Origin: Mesorhizobium sp. BR1-1-16
GTDB taxonomy: Bacteria > Pseudomonadota > Alphaproteobacteria > Rhizobiales > Kaistiaceae
Direction: 5' to 3'
DNA: 64,000 nt
Assembly (NCBI RefSeq): GCF_020165495.1
Contig: NZ_JAIUIE010000014.1
Span: forward strand, 1 to 64,000
In this document: piece after piece, positions 20,486 to 29,972 of the stretch
Layout of the letters: each line of letters opens with the position of its first letter
Position numbering within the stretch: position 1 is the stretch's first letter
Notes under the pieces: generated by a model
The model's input: the letters and a program-made list of their open reading frames with translations, nothing else
What the model was told of the DNA's origin: nothing
The model's database searches: none
Program-made: the position numbers and the translations under genes

Positions 20486-21900
20486 GGGGCGGTCTCCGCT
20501 GCTGTTGCGTTGCCTGCCGTCAGCGCCTCCGGGCGCGGCTGCGCGCCGGCCAGGGTGCCGAAGAGGGAATTGGTACCAAGCCCGTCGATCGCGACGCGGC
20601 CGATCGTGCCGATCCGCTCCGTGCCAGCCTCGACCGCCACCGCCTGCAGATAGGGCGTGCGACCCATGATCTGGCCGGCCATGCGGCCTGGCTTCTCGAA
20701 GAGGACATCCACCACGCGGCCGACGGCCAGGCGGTTGAAAGCAGTCTGCTGCGCGGCGACCAGCGCCTGCAGCCGTTGCAGCCGCTCGGACATCACGGCC
20801 TCCTCGACCATGTCGTCGCGCAGCGCCGCCGGGGTGCCGGGGCGGGGGCTGTATTTGAACGAATAGGCCGCGGCATAGCCGACCGTTTCGATCAGCCGCA
20901 TCGTTGCCTCGAACTCGGCATCGCTCTCGCCAGGGAAGCCGACGATGAAATCGGAGGACAGCGCAATATCGGGCCGCGCCGCGCGGATGCGGTCAGTGAG
21001 ACGGAGATAATCGTCTGCGCCATGCTTGCGGTTCATCGCTGCGAGAATGCGATCGGCGCCCGATTGCACCGGCAGATGCAGATAGGGCATCAGCGCCGGC
21101 AGGTCGCCATGGGCGGCAATCAGCGCCTCGTCCATGTCGCGCGGATGACTGGTCGTGTAGCGGAGGCGATCGAGGCCTGGAACCTCGGCAAGGCGATAGA
21201 GCAGTTCGCCAAGGCCCCACGAACGGCCATCAGTGCCATCGCCATGCCAGGCATTGACGTTCTGTCCGAGCAGCGTCAGCTCGCGAACGCCGGCATCCGC
21301 CAGCCGCCGCGCTTCCTCGATGATCGCGCCGGCCGGGCGTGAAACCTCGGCGCCGCGCGTATAGGGAACGACACAGAAGGTGCAGAACTTGTCGCAGCCT
21401 TCCTGGATCGTCAGGAAGGCGGTGACGCCGCGGGCGCGGGTCTGCGCCTTGGTCGCGGCCGGCAGGGCGTCGAATTTCTCGGCGATCGCAAATTCAGTCT
21501 CGATGGCGCGGCGTCCGGCCGCGACGTCCTTCAAAAGGCGTGGCAGGTGCTGGTAGGATTGCGGGCCGACGACGAGGTCGACAACCGGCGCACGGCGGGC
21601 GATCTCTGCCCCTTCGGCCTGTGCCACGCAGCCCGTGACGCCCACCATGACCTGGCGTCCGGCGCGGGCGGCCTCCTCCTTCATCACGCGGATGCGGCCG
21701 AGCTCGGAATAGACCTTCTCAGCCGCCTTTTCGCGGATATGGCAGGTGTTGAGCAGGACGAGATCGGCCTCCTCGACCTTTTGCGTCGGCACATAGCCGT
21801 CAGCCGCCAGCGCGTCCGTCATCCTCTCGGAATCGTAGACGTTCATCTGGCAGCCATAGGTCTTGACGAAGACGCGCTTCTTTTCTTCTGCTGCGGCCAT
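20482..21900 (-). CDS. miaB: tRNA-2-methylthio-N6-dimethylallyladenosine synthase
   Basis: Radical-SAM methylthiotransferase that converts i6A37 to ms2i6A37 in tRNA. Three N-terminal cluster cysteines (TYGCQMN, NTCHIRE and [11 protein letters not shown]) hold the auxiliary [4Fe-4S] cluster. The radical SAM motif [15 protein letters not shown] carries the CxxxCxxC triad. A C-terminal TRAM domain follows. From the ATG at 21900, preceded by a GGGAT-type site, the protein has 472 residues; an ATG at 21933 would add 11. Precedes phoH with a 4-base overlap. An iron-sulfur protein encoded close to the Fur/Mur gene. Confidence 0.96.
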   Translation of the reverse strand: MAAAEEKKRVFVKTYGCQMNVYDSERMTDALAADGYVPTQKVEEADLVLLNTCHIREKAAEKVYSELGRIRVMKEEAARAGRQVMVGVTGCVAQAEGAEIARRAPVVDLVVGPQSYQHLPRLLKDVAAGRRAIETEFAIAEKFDALPAATKAQTRARGVTAFLTIQEGCDKFCTFCVVPYTRGAEVSRPAGAIIEEARRLADAGVRELTLLGQNVNAWHGDGTDGRSWGLGELLYRLAEVPGLDRLRYTTSHPRDMDEALIAAHGDLPALMPYLHLPVQSGADRILAAMNRKHGADDYLRLTDRIRAARPDIALSSDFIVGFPGESDAEFEATMRLIETVGYAAAYSFKYSPRPGTPAALRDDMVEEAVMSERLQRLQALVAAQQTAFNRLAVGRVVDVLFEKPGRMAGQIMGRTPYLQAVAVEAGTERIGTIGRVAIDGLGTNSLFGTLAGAQPRPEALTAGNATAAETAP

Positions 21901-22010
21901 TGATCCCGCGGGGGCTTGCGGCAGCGCCGGCATCAGGCCGTGCCGCCGCGCGGTTTGGAATCCCTTCCTAGCCTCTTTCGGCGGCGCTGAGAAGCGCGGC
22001 GGGACCGAGC

Positions 22011-22880
22011 TCAGGCCGCCGTTGCTGCCTTGCCACGCGCGGCGCGGATTCGGCGAACCATGAGGCGCACCTCGCGCTCGGCCGCGGCGGTCGCCTCCTT
22101 GCGGTCGCCGCCGGGGCTGAAGACGATAGGCACTCCGAAGGCGACCACGGCATCGATCGCGCCGACGCGCACGAGATTGGAAAGATGCGGCGCGAGATCC
22201 ATGTCGCCATGCCAGGCGACATCGGCTGTCCGGAGCCGCCCGATCGGCAGCCCGTGCAGCCCGACATAAACAAGCGCCACCGGCTGGATCGTGATCGAAC
22301 CCGTCGCGGCTTCGCCGCTGCCCTCCTGTGCTGCGACACTCGCCTTGGCGGCAGCGCCGACAAGCGCGCTGCGGAACGGCAGCACCGAAACGCCGTCTCC
22401 GGTCGTGCCCTCGGCGAAGAGCACCAGCGCATCCCCGCCGGCAAGCCGCGCCGCGATCGCCTCGCCGGCTTCCGAGGTGGCCGTGCGGCGGGCCCGGTCG
22501 ATGAAGACGCTGCGCTGAAGGCGGGCGAGACGCCGCACAACCGGCCACTCCGAGACTTCACGCTTCGCAATGAACGACATCGGCATCAGGCTGCCGAGCG
22601 TCACGATATCGAGCCAGGAGACATGGTTGGAGACGAGGAGCAGGGGCCGGGCTGTGGACGGCGTCCCCTCGACGCGGACCTTGAGACCCAGCATCGCGGC
22701 TGCGATGCGCTGCCACAGCATCGGAAGGATACCGGCATGGCGCGGCGAGAACGCCATTGCGGCGAGCTGGAACGGCAGGAAGAGAAGTGTCGTCACCGCG
22801 AGGACGAGCACCAGCACTACGAGCCGCCCCGAAAATTTCAAGATGACGATGCTTTCACGAACGACCCTTGTCCTTGGCAT
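22011..22880 (-). CDS. 1-acyl-sn-glycerol-3-phosphate acyltransferase family protein
   Basis: Membrane-associated lysophospholipid acyltransferase of the PlsC family. One N-terminal membrane helix ([17 protein letters not shown]) precedes the acyltransferase block, with NHVSWLD (the HX4D catalytic motif, about residue 90) and LFAEGTT. It could make phosphatidic acid or, like rhizobial OlsA, acylate lyso-ornithine lipid; sequence alone does not decide. The start is uncertain: an ATG at 22880 overlaps the fur/mur gene by 26 bases, while a TTG at 22841 lies just after its stop. It stands between fur/mur and miaB in a conserved gene order. Confidence 0.9.
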   Translation of the reverse strand: MPRTRVVRESIVILKFSGRLVVLVLVLAVTTLLFLPFQLAAMAFSPRHAGILPMLWQRIAAAMLGLKVRVEGTPSTARPLLLVSNHVSWLDIVTLGSLMPMSFIAKREVSEWPVVRRLARLQRSVFIDRARRTATSEAGEAIAARLAGGDALVLFAEGTTGDGVSVLPFRSALVGAAAKASVAAQEGSGEAATGSITIQPVALVYVGLHGLPIGRLRTADVAWHGDMDLAPHLSNLVRVGAIDAVVAFGVPIVFSPGGDRKEATAAAEREVRLMVRRIRAARGKAATAA

Positions 22881-23304
22881 CGATCGGAACGGCATAGAGT
22901 TCCAACCGATGATCGACCAGCCGATAGCCGAGCCGCTGGGCGATCACCTCCTGCAGCGCTTCGATATCTTCGCTGCGGAATTCGATCACCGCGCCCGAGC
23001 GCAAGTCTATCAGATGATCGTGATGTTCCTCAGACACCGTTTCATAGCGGCTCCGGCCGTCGCGAAAATCGTGTCGCTCGATGATTCCGGCATCTTCGAA
23101 CAACTTCACCGTGCGATAGACCGTGGAGATCGAGATGCGCGGATCGATCGCCGAGGCGCGGCGATAGACTTCCTCGACATCGGGATGATCGGTGGCAGCG
23201 TCGAGCACCCGCGCGATGGTGCGCCGCTGGTCGGTCATCCGCATGCCCTTGGCCGCGCATGCCGCTTCGAGCGTCTGGTTCTCATCCGTCACTAGCTGAC
23301 TCAT
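22855..23304 (-). CDS. Fur/Mur-family metalloregulator
   Basis: A 149-residue Fur-family repressor. The winged-helix domain runs over about residues 15-85 (MRMTDQRRTIARVL, then STVYRTVKLFEDAGI). The metal-binding HHDHL motif is present near residue 92, and the C-terminal dimer part includes RLVDHRLELYAVP. The closest family pattern is the rhizobial Fur/Mur protein, which senses manganese rather than iron in several rhizobia. No cysteine pairs of the structural-zinc type are seen, as in that subgroup. The upstream neighbour is rimI; regulation of genes in this block is not shown by an obvious binding site. Confidence 0.93.
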   Translation of the reverse strand: MSQLVTDENQTLEAACAAKGMRMTDQRRTIARVLDAATDHPDVEEVYRRASAIDPRISISTVYRTVKLFEDAGIIERHDFRDGRSRYETVSEEHHDHLIDLRSGAVIEFRSEDIEALQEVIAQRLGYRLVDHRLELYAVPIDAKDKGRS

Positions 23305-23342
23305 GCCGCATCCCCCGGACGCCTCAACTGGCCGTTCGCCGC

Positions 23343-23843
23343 TTAGCGAAGTTGCAGGCGCATGACAAGCGCGGTGCCGCCTTGTCCGCCATCGGCATAA
23401 TAGCCCTTGCGGCGGCCCACTTCACCAAAGCCGAGCCGGCGATAGAGCGCGAGGGCCGGCGGATTGCTCTCGCTGACCTCGAGGAACACTTCCCCGACGC
23501 CCTCGGCATAGGTCCGCCGCAGCGCTTCTTCGAGCAATCTGCGGCCGTAACCATGGCCACGCCTCGCGCTGGCGACAGCGATCGTCAGCACCTCGGCCTC
23601 GCCGGCAACGCTCCGCATCATGATGAAGCCGAGCACCCGCCGTGTGCCGAGCACCGTCTCGCGCCGCAGCAGCAGGCAGCGGACGGTCCGGTCGGCCAGC
23701 AGTTTCTCGATCTCGTCGATGCCCCAGCCGCGGCGAAACCCTTCCGCGTGGATTGCGACCATCGCCTCGATGTCGGTTTCGCCGCGAACGTCGTCGGTCA
23801 TGAGGCGTGACTGTGGAAACAGCGACATCATCGAATAGAACAT
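23343..23843 (-). CDS. rimI: Ribosomal-protein-alanine N-acetyltransferase (GNAT)
   Basis: GNAT-fold acetyltransferase, named after the enzyme that acetylates the N-terminus of S18. Of 166 residues, the acetyl-CoA-binding RRGHGYGRRLL motif lies near residue 96, followed by EVFLEVSESNPPALALYRRLGF, a strong RimI signature when read in two parts. The start is ambiguous: ATG codons at 23843 and 23831 are both in frame. The second would overlap the tsaB stop by 4 bases in the ATGA manner typical of this cluster. tsaB-rimI pairing is conserved and reflects shared tRNA and ribosome modification roles. Confidence 0.92.
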   Translation of the reverse strand: MFYSMMSLFPQSRLMTDDVRGETDIEAMVAIHAEGFRRGWGIDEIEKLLADRTVRCLLLRRETVLGTRRVLGFIMMRSVAGEAEVLTIAVASARRGHGYGRRLLEEALRRTYAEGVGEVFLEVSESNPPALALYRRLGFGEVGRRKGYYADGGQGGTALVMRLQLR

Positions 23844-24499
23844 CGGCGCGCGATCCTGGCCCCAGCCTGCGGCACGGCGTCGGGCGGCTTGACATAAAGC
23901 GGCTTCGGCGGATGGCTGGCTGGGTCCAGCACCGCGCCGAGCGTCAGCAGCGTCTCGATGGCGGGAGCCGAATCGAGATGCAGCGGCTCAAAGCCCGGTC
24001 CGAGCAGCGCGGCGCCGGCACCGGCAACCGCGAAGCCGCCGGCGGTCGCGCGAGCGGCGAATTCGGTGGCAGGTCGGCTCGACGGGGTCTCGAGCGGCGT
24101 GCCATCCGCCGAGAAGAGCTGCCCGAAGGCCTCGCCGCCACGCCCCGGTAGCAGCGCAAGGATCGGCCGCTCATCCGCGGCGAGGCGGCTCGCGCGATAG
24201 GCATGGGCGGCGAGCGTCGAAAGGCCGACAACCGGCAGATGGCGGACGAGCGCCAGCCCGCGCGCCGCGGCGATGCCGACCCTCAGTCCGGTGAACGACC
24301 CCGGTCCAACGGAGACGACGATGCGGTCGAGCGCATCCGGCCGGATGCCGGCTTCCGCGAAGAGCGCCGCGATCTCGACCATCAGGATTTCGGCATGGCC
24401 TCGGCCAATGGTCCGAACGCGCGATACCGTCCTCTCGCCTGCGACAAGGCCGACGGAGCAGTTCTCAAGCGCGGTGTCGATGGCGATGAGGTTCATCAT
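23828..24499 (-). CDS. tsaB: tRNA threonylcarbamoyladenosine biosynthesis protein TsaB
   Basis: Partner of TsaD in making t6A37 on ANN-decoding tRNAs. It has 223 residues, with the opening LIAIDTALENCSVGL strand and the signature VSVGPGSFTGLRVGIAAARGL near residue 70 (read as one conserved block). The ASKHA fold continues to LSTLAAHAY. TsaB lacks the metal-binding histidines of TsaD, as expected. First gene of the long minus-strand cluster; the 130 bases up to the lacI-type gene must carry divergent promoters. Confidence 0.94.
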   Translation of the reverse strand: MMNLIAIDTALENCSVGLVAGERTVSRVRTIGRGHAEILMVEIAALFAEAGIRPDALDRIVVSVGPGSFTGLRVGIAAARGLALVRHLPVVGLSTLAAHAYRASRLAADERPILALLPGRGGEAFGQLFSADGTPLETPSSRPATEFAARATAGGFAVAGAGAALLGPGFEPLHLDSAPAIETLLTLGAVLDPASHPPKPLYVKPPDAVPQAGARIARRCSIR

Positions 24500-24629
24500 G
24501 CCCGAATAGAGCGGCGGCGCGGCTCTGTCGAGGGTGGCGGCGCCGGCTGCGGTTTGCGCCCGCGTCAGGCCGGTCTATGACAGGGAGCGGACTGGCCGCG
24601 AGCCCAGCGCTAAGGAGCAGGACGAAGCG

Positions 24630-25679
24630 ATGAAATCGGCAACGCTGATGCAGGTCGCAGAGCGCGCCGGCGTCTCGACGGCGACGGTTGCCCGCGTTCT
24701 CAAGGCGCAGGGCTATGTGTCGGACGACGCCCGGGCGCGTGTCGAGGCGGCCGTGAAGGCGATCGGCTACCGGCCGAATGCCATGGCGCGTGGCCTTCGC
24801 CAGCGGCGCAGCTTCACCATCGGCCACATGCTGGACGCCATCATCGTCAATCCGTTCTTCGTCAACGTGGCGCATTGGGCTGAGGAAGAGGCGCTCGATC
24901 ACGGCTACAAGACATTCCTCTTCAACCATAACGGCCTAGCCGAGCGCGAGCGCATCGGCATCGAACGCTTCATCGAGCGGCGGGTCGATGCGGTTCTCTT
25001 CACCAACGCGGTTTCTACCGAGAATGTCCGCCTGCTGAAGGCGGCCGGCATCCCCGCTCTGCAGCTCGAGCGCAGCCGCACTCCGGCCGCCCCGGCGATC
25101 CGCGTCGACAATACGGTCGGCGCCCTCCAGGCCATGGCGCATCTCGCCGGGCTCGGCCATCGCCGCATCGCCTTCATCGGCGGAGACCCCGAACTGATCG
25201 GCCGCGGCGAAACCGCGGGGCCGACGGTCGAGGACGACCGGCTTGCTGCCTATGGTGCCGGCCTCGCAGCGGCAGGGCTCCCCTTCGATCCCGCGCTGCT
25301 CCGGCTCGGCAAATACTATAGTCTCAGCGAGAGCGGGTCCGGCAGCGAGGGTTATCACCACACCCGTGCCCTGCTGGCGCTCGACGACCGGCCAACCGCG
25401 ATTTTCGCGACATGCGATATCCTCGCCGCCGGCGCGCTGCAGGCCATCTATGAGGCCGGATTGCGGGTGCCCGACGATATTTCCGTCATCGGTTTCGACG
25501 ATACGCTCGCTGCCAATCTGACGCCGCAGCTCACCACCGTCGCCCAGCCGATGGAGCAGCTCGGCCGGATCGGGTTCCGGGCCGTTCTTGCCGCGATCGA
25601 GACGGGAGCGTGGCCCGAGCAGCCGCTATTGCCGAGCCACCTCGTGCTGCGCCGCTCGACGGGACCCGCGCCCCTCTGA
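24630..25679 (+). CDS. LacI-family transcriptional regulator
   Basis: A 349-residue repressor. The N-terminal helix-turn-helix and hinge are clear: TLMQVAERAGVSTATVARVL, then GYRPNAMARGL (residues 5-65). The rest is a periplasmic-binding-protein-like effector domain ending in the dimer contacts (ISVIGFDDTLAANLTPQLTTV). The ATG at 24630 has a strong AAGGAG site at 24612-24617; a longer in-frame reading is not domain-like. It precedes an ABC sugar operon, and a perfect palindrome with the LacI-type CG centre lies between them, so it most likely regulates that operon. The effector would be the transported sugar or its product; not identifiable here. Confidence 0.95.
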   Translation: MKSATLMQVAERAGVSTATVARVLKAQGYVSDDARARVEAAVKAIGYRPNAMARGLRQRRSFTIGHMLDAIIVNPFFVNVAHWAEEEALDHGYKTFLFNHNGLAERERIGIERFIERRVDAVLFTNAVSTENVRLLKAAGIPALQLERSRTPAAPAIRVDNTVGALQAMAHLAGLGHRRIAFIGGDPELIGRGETAGPTVEDDRLAAYGAGLAAAGLPFDPALLRLGKYYSLSESGSGSEGYHHTRALLALDDRPTAIFATCDILAAGALQAIYEAGLRVPDDISVIGFDDTLAANLTPQLTTVAQPMEQLGRIGFRAVLAAIETGAWPEQPLLPSHLVLRRSTGPAPL

Positions 25680-25695
25680 CTGATGCCGATTGAGA

Positions 25696-25725
25696 TTGAC
25701 CGGGCAGGCCGGCGAGTGGTATCGC
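25696..25725 (+). promoter_or_regulatory. Possible promoter of the sugar ABC operon
   Basis: A TTGACC element at 25696-25701 is followed after about 18 bases by TATCGC (25720-25725), a weak -10 match. The palindromic operator begins 5 bases downstream, so a bound repressor would block initiation. The -10 fit is poor, so the exact promoter is uncertain. Confidence 0.4.
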
Positions 25726-25729
25726 TGAC

Positions 25730-25749
25730 ATATGTCATCGATGACATAT
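25730..25749. promoter_or_regulatory. LacI-type operator
   Basis: A perfect 20-bp palindrome, ATATGTCATCGATGACATAT, with the central CG typical of LacI/GalR operators. It lies 50 bases after the lacI-type gene and 108 bases before the substrate-binding protein gene. This is the expected place for repression of the operon by its linked regulator. Not tested. Confidence 0.8.
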
Positions 25750-25857
25750 CGCGATCAAAGCCAATTTGGCGCGATCCGGCCCGCATAATGACGGGCCTCC
25801 CAGGAAACGCCGCCGCCGCGCATCGCGCGGCTCAGGACCCATTTCGGAGGGACAATC

Positions 25858-27144
25858 ATGCGCATCAAGGCGCTTCTCGCAGCCACGGCCCTGGCCACGA
25901 GCGTCATGGCCGCCGGCCTCGCTTCAACGCCGGCCCTGGCCGAGACCAATGTCACGTTCTGGCAATTCTCGACCCGCGATGCCGACATCGCAGCCTGGAA
26001 CGAGGCGATCGCCGCCTTCGAGAAGGCGAACCCGGACATCAAGATCAACATGGAGATCGTGCCCTGGTCGGAGCAGCAGCAGCGCCTCGTCAGCGCGCTG
26101 TCGGCCGGCGGGCTGCCGGACGTCTCGATGCTCGGCAACAATGTCGTGGCGCAGTTCCAGGCCGCCGGCGCGCTTGCCCCGCTCGACGACTATATCGCCG
26201 CTTATGACAAGGAAACCGGCACCGATTTCGCCGCCGAAGTCTGGCCTGGCGACAAGGGCTATTACAACCTCGCCGGCAAGTGGTGGGCCTCGCCCGTCAA
26301 TGTCGAGACCCGCGCGCTCTATTATCGCAAGGATCTCTTCAAGGCCGCCGGTCTCGATCCCGACAAGCCGCCACAGACCTGGGCGGACTTCGCCAAGGAT
26401 GCGAAGACGCTGACGCGTGACGGCGTCTATGGCGCCGGCCTTTCGATGAGCCTCGACTACTTCACCGTCCAGAATTTCATGAGCGCCTATCTCGGTTATG
26501 GCGCCCGCATGATCGGCGATGACGGCAAATGCGGCTTCGATACGCCGGAATTTAAGGCGGCGCTCGATACCTATGTCAGCGTCTATAAGGAAAAGGCGAC
26601 CCATCCGGACGCGCCGACCATGAATGGCGATACGTTCCGCAAGGGCTTCCGCGACGGCAAGTTCGCGATGATCCTGTCGGATCCGGGCCTCTACAAGGAC
26701 CTGCAGAACGACAAGGCGCCGTTCCTCAAGGATGTCGGCATCGCCTTCGTCCCGGCCGGCGAGAAAAACCGCTCCGGCTTCCTCGGCGGCTGGCCTCTCG
26801 TGTTGTGGGATGCCTCGGAAAACAAGGACGCCGCGGCGAAGTGGATCCTCTTCGCGACACATGGCGAAGCGCTCAAGAACCTCGCCACCAAGGGCGGCTT
26901 CATTCCCGGCAGCGTTTCGCTCGCCAAGGGCGCGCCCTGGACCGAGTTCCCCTATCCGCTGTTCGTCGAGCAGTTGAAGGACGCCAAGCCCTATCAGTAT
27001 CCGGGCGAAGCGATCCCGCAGATGGGCCAGCTCGAGGTGGATACGATCCAGAAGGCCGTACAGGCCGTGGCGCTCGGCCAGCAGACGACCGACCAGGCGA
27101 CGGCACAGCTCTGCACGACGATCAACGAAGTCCTCGCCCGCTAA
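25858..27144 (+). CDS. Carbohydrate ABC transporter substrate-binding protein
   Basis: Periplasmic solute-binding protein (428 residues) of the CUT1 sugar ABC class. A Sec signal peptide covers about residues 1-28, ending in ALA-E. The mature part opens with VTFWQFSTRDADIAAWNEAI, then INMEIVPWSEQQQRL and GLPDVSMLGN, which is the usual cluster B pattern for sugar-binding proteins. An upstream GGAGG site at 25845 supports the ATG at 25858. It leads a five-gene operon under a LacI-type operator. The transported sugar cannot be named, but the operon's dehydrogenase and isomerase suggest a carbohydrate or polyol. Confidence 0.94.
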   Translation: MRIKALLAATALATSVMAAGLASTPALAETNVTFWQFSTRDADIAAWNEAIAAFEKANPDIKINMEIVPWSEQQQRLVSALSAGGLPDVSMLGNNVVAQFQAAGALAPLDDYIAAYDKETGTDFAAEVWPGDKGYYNLAGKWWASPVNVETRALYYRKDLFKAAGLDPDKPPQTWADFAKDAKTLTRDGVYGAGLSMSLDYFTVQNFMSAYLGYGARMIGDDGKCGFDTPEFKAALDTYVSVYKEKATHPDAPTMNGDTFRKGFRDGKFAMILSDPGLYKDLQNDKAPFLKDVGIAFVPAGEKNRSGFLGGWPLVLWDASENKDAAAKWILFATHGEALKNLATKGGFIPGSVSLAKGAPWTEFPYPLFVEQLKDAKPYQYPGEAIPQMGQLEVDTIQKAVQAVALGQQTTDQATAQLCTTINEVLAR

Positions 27145-27154
27145 GCGGAGGGCG

Positions 27155-28078
27155 ATGACCGTGGCATTCGAGACGACGACACGGCTGGCCCCGGCGCGCC
27201 CCCGCCGCCGCAGCATCGTGCCCGATTTCCTCCTCCCATACGGCATGATCGGGCCAGCCGTGTTCGTCGCCTTTGCGATTGCCATCGTCCCGCTCACCTA
27301 CGCGCTCTGGCTGTCGCTGCAGGACTGGTACATGCTGCGGCGGCCAACCCCGACCTTCGGCGGGCTGATCAACTACAAGCAATTGCTGCAGGATGGACCG
27401 CTCTGGGCAGCGTTCGGGCGGACCTGGATCTGGACGATCGGCACCGTCTTCGTCGAACTGGTGCTCGCGCTGCCGATTGCTTTGCTGCTCAACCGCGAAA
27501 GCGCCGTGGCACGGGCCGCCTCGGCCCTGATCCTGCTCCCCTGGGTTACGCCCTTCATTGTGCTCGGCTTCGGCTGGCGCTTCCTGCTCGACAGCGACGT
27601 CGGACCGATCCATGCCCTTCTGCATGCGATCGGGCTCGCCGGCGACAGCTCGATCCTCAACGATCCCGTCGGCGCCTTCGCCATCATCATCTTCATCTCC
27701 GGGTGGAAGGGCACGCCCTTCCTCGTCATCGCGCTGCTCGCCGCGCTGAAGTCGATCCCGGACGAGCTCTACGAGGCAGCCGAGGTCGATGGCGCCGGAC
27801 CGGTCTCCCGCTTCATCCATGTGACGCTGCCCGAGATCTGGAATACGGCCATCACCGTCGGCCTCGTTCTCGGCATCCTTGCCTTCTATTCGTTCGACCT
27901 GCCCTGGATCATGACCAAGGGTGGCCCGCAGGACGCTACGACGATCGTCGGCATCGCGATGTACAAGGCCGTGTTCCTCGACCTCCGTCCTGCCTATGCC
28001 GCGGCGATCTCGATTGTCATGCTGGTGCTGCTCTTCATTGCCTCGCTCTTCGTCCTGAAGCTCCGGAGGCGGAGCTGA
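27155..28078 (+). CDS. Sugar ABC transporter permease (MalF-like)
   Basis: Inner-membrane subunit with about six helices and 307 residues. After an N-terminal helix (AVFVAFAIAIVPLTYALWLSL) comes the binding-protein-dependent transport domain. The EAA loop, which docks the ATPase, is visible as ELYEAAEVDGAGPVSRFIHV near residue 205, with the conserved EAAxxDG core. It overlaps the second permease by 1 base (TGATG), so translation is coupled. Starts 10 bases after the binding-protein gene. Confidence 0.95.
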   Translation: MTVAFETTTRLAPARPRRRSIVPDFLLPYGMIGPAVFVAFAIAIVPLTYALWLSLQDWYMLRRPTPTFGGLINYKQLLQDGPLWAAFGRTWIWTIGTVFVELVLALPIALLLNRESAVARAASALILLPWVTPFIVLGFGWRFLLDSDVGPIHALLHAIGLAGDSSILNDPVGAFAIIIFISGWKGTPFLVIALLAALKSIPDELYEAAEVDGAGPVSRFIHVTLPEIWNTAITVGLVLGILAFYSFDLPWIMTKGGPQDATTIVGIAMYKAVFLDLRPAYAAAISIVMLVLLFIASLFVLKLRRRS

Positions 28079-28905
28079 TGCGTCACCGTTCCGCCGTCCG
28101 CGAAGTCTCGCTCGATCTCGTCACCATCGCGGTGCTGTTCCTGCTGCTGGTGCCGATCCTCTGGGTGTTCGTCGCCTCGGTCCGCCCCGAAACCGACATC
28201 ACCGGCGGCGGCTTGCTGCCGACACGCTTCACCTTCGATCATTACGCGGCGATCCTCGCCAAGAAGCCGTTCCTGATCGCGCTGAAGAACAGCCTCATCG
28301 TCGGGATCACCGTCGCGATCATCACCACGGCGCTGGCGATGCCGGCCGCCTATGCCCTGTCGCGATTCACCTTTCACGGGCGCAACTTCTTCGCGCTCCT
28401 GATCCTCGGCACGCAGATGCTGCCGAGCCTCGCTGTGCTGGTGCCGCTGGTCGTCATCGTGCGCCAGATCGGCCTCACCAACACGCTGACGGCGCTGATC
28501 TTCACCCATCTAGCCTTGGGCATGCCGATCGCGGTGTGGATGCTCAAGGGCTATATCGACGCGATCCCGAAGGAACTCGAGGAGGCGGCGCTGATCGATG
28601 GCTGCAGCCGGCTCGGCGCGCTCTGGCGCATCGTCGTGCCGCTGATCCGCCCGGCGATCATCGCCGTCGGCACCTTCGCCTTCGTGCTGTCCTGGGGCGA
28701 ATATCTGATGGCGCTCGCCCTCATTTCAAAGTCGGACGTCAAGACGCTGCCACTCGCCCTGCAGGGCCTGTTCGATCCCTATTCCTTCTCCTGGGGCCAG
28801 GTCATGGCCGGCGGCACGATCATCGCCATGCCGGCCATCCTGCTCTTCCTCATCTTCCGCAGGCAACTGGTCGGCGGCCTCCTGGCCGGCGGCGTGAAAG
28901 GATAA
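28078..28905 (+). CDS. Sugar ABC transporter permease (MalG-like)
   Basis: Second inner-membrane subunit, 275 residues. The N-terminal helix VTIAVLFLLLVPILWVFVAS leads into the transport domain. The EAA loop reads KELEEAALIDGCSRLGALWRI near residue 170, after PIAVWMLKGYIDAIP. The start ATG at 28078 overlaps the stop of the first permease. No ATP-binding gene follows; the next gene is an oxidoreductase. The transporter must therefore borrow an ATPase from elsewhere in the genome, as is known for several CUT1 systems. Confidence 0.95.
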   Translation: MRHRSAVREVSLDLVTIAVLFLLLVPILWVFVASVRPETDITGGGLLPTRFTFDHYAAILAKKPFLIALKNSLIVGITVAIITTALAMPAAYALSRFTFHGRNFFALLILGTQMLPSLAVLVPLVVIVRQIGLTNTLTALIFTHLALGMPIAVWMLKGYIDAIPKELEEAALIDGCSRLGALWRIVVPLIRPAIIAVGTFAFVLSWGEYLMALALISKSDVKTLPLALQGLFDPYSFSWGQVMAGGTIIAMPAILLFLIFRRQLVGGLLAGGVKG

Positions 28906-28908
28906 TCC

Positions 28909-29952
28909 ATGGGCGTTTCGACCCGCTCGCTCTACTTCACAGGTCCGCGCGATCTCGAGATCCGCGACGAGTCGCTTCGCGAACCCGGGCCCGAGGACAT
29001 CGTCGTCGTGGCGCTCGTCTCAGGCATTTCGGCCGGCACCGAGCTCAATGTCTTTCGCGGTCTCGCGCCGCAATGGCGCCAGCATATGGATCCGGCGACG
29101 CGGCTGTTCCTCGATGGCGGCTCGGATTGGAAATGGCCTGCCCGCTATGGCTACGCGATGGTCGGCCGCGTCGAGCGCGTCGGCGCATCCGTCACGGATT
29201 GCAAGGAGGGCGAGTTCGTCTTCGCCTACGCGCCGCACGGCACCCACGCCGTGCTGCCGGCGAAGGCGGTCGTGCCGCTCGGCGACCTTGGCGATGCCGA
29301 GATCGGCATCTTCTTCGCCAATCTCAACACCGCCTATAACGGTGTGCTCGATGCCAATATCCCGCTCGGCGCCGATGTCGTCGTCAGCGGGCTTGGCGTC
29401 ATCGGCCAGCTGGTGGTCCGCCTCTTACGGCGAAACGGCGCCCGCACCGTCATCGGCGTCGATGGCATCGATCTACGCCGCGAGCTGGCGCTTGCCGGCG
29501 GTGCCGATCATGTTCTCGTTCCCGGCGCGGACAAGGTGGCGGAGACGGTACGCCAGCTCACCGAAGGCCGTGGCGCCGATGTCGTCATCGAAGTCTCCGG
29601 CGCAGCGCCGGCGCTCAACGAAGCCATCCGTACCGCCGGCTACAACGGCACCGTGGTGGCGATGTCCTGGTATGGCGGCACGTTCGAGAGCCTCAGTCTT
29701 TCGGGCGAGTTCCATCACAATCGCCCGCGCATCATCTCTTCGCAGGTCGGCAATGTGAATCCATTCCTCGGCCCGCTCTGGTCGACGGCGCGGCGCGGCG
29801 CCATAGCGCGCGAGTTCATGGATGCCTATTCTGCCGATCTCAAGGGATTCGTCACCCATCGCGTACCGCTGGACGAGGCGGCGCGCGGTTATCGGCTGCT
29901 GGACCAGGGGTCGCCCGAGGTCATGCAGGTTCTCATCGATTATCGCCTCTGA
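28909..29952 (+). CDS. Medium-chain dehydrogenase/reductase family protein
   Basis: A 347-residue protein of the MDR (alcohol dehydrogenase-like) superfamily. The Rossmann nucleotide-binding motif appears as VVSGLGVIGQLVVRLL near residue 155, and ADVVIEVSGAAPALNEAI near 225. The catalytic zinc cysteine normally found in the GICGTD position is absent: the site reads SGISAGTEL. The four structural-zinc cysteines are missing too. This matches a subgroup related to BchC-like and zinc-free dehydrogenases. It probably oxidises a sugar or polyol brought in by the adjacent transporter, with NAD(P). Start ATG 28909 is 3 bases after the permease stop. Confidence 0.9.
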   Translation: MGVSTRSLYFTGPRDLEIRDESLREPGPEDIVVVALVSGISAGTELNVFRGLAPQWRQHMDPATRLFLDGGSDWKWPARYGYAMVGRVERVGASVTDCKEGEFVFAYAPHGTHAVLPAKAVVPLGDLGDAEIGIFFANLNTAYNGVLDANIPLGADVVVSGLGVIGQLVVRLLRRNGARTVIGVDGIDLRRELALAGGADHVLVPGADKVAETVRQLTEGRGADVVIEVSGAAPALNEAIRTAGYNGTVVAMSWYGGTFESLSLSGEFHHNRPRIISSQVGNVNPFLGPLWSTARRGAIAREFMDAYSADLKGFVTHRVPLDEAARGYRLLDQGSPEVMQVLIDYRL

Positions 29953-29972
29953 TCGAAAGCGAAGGATCTCCC

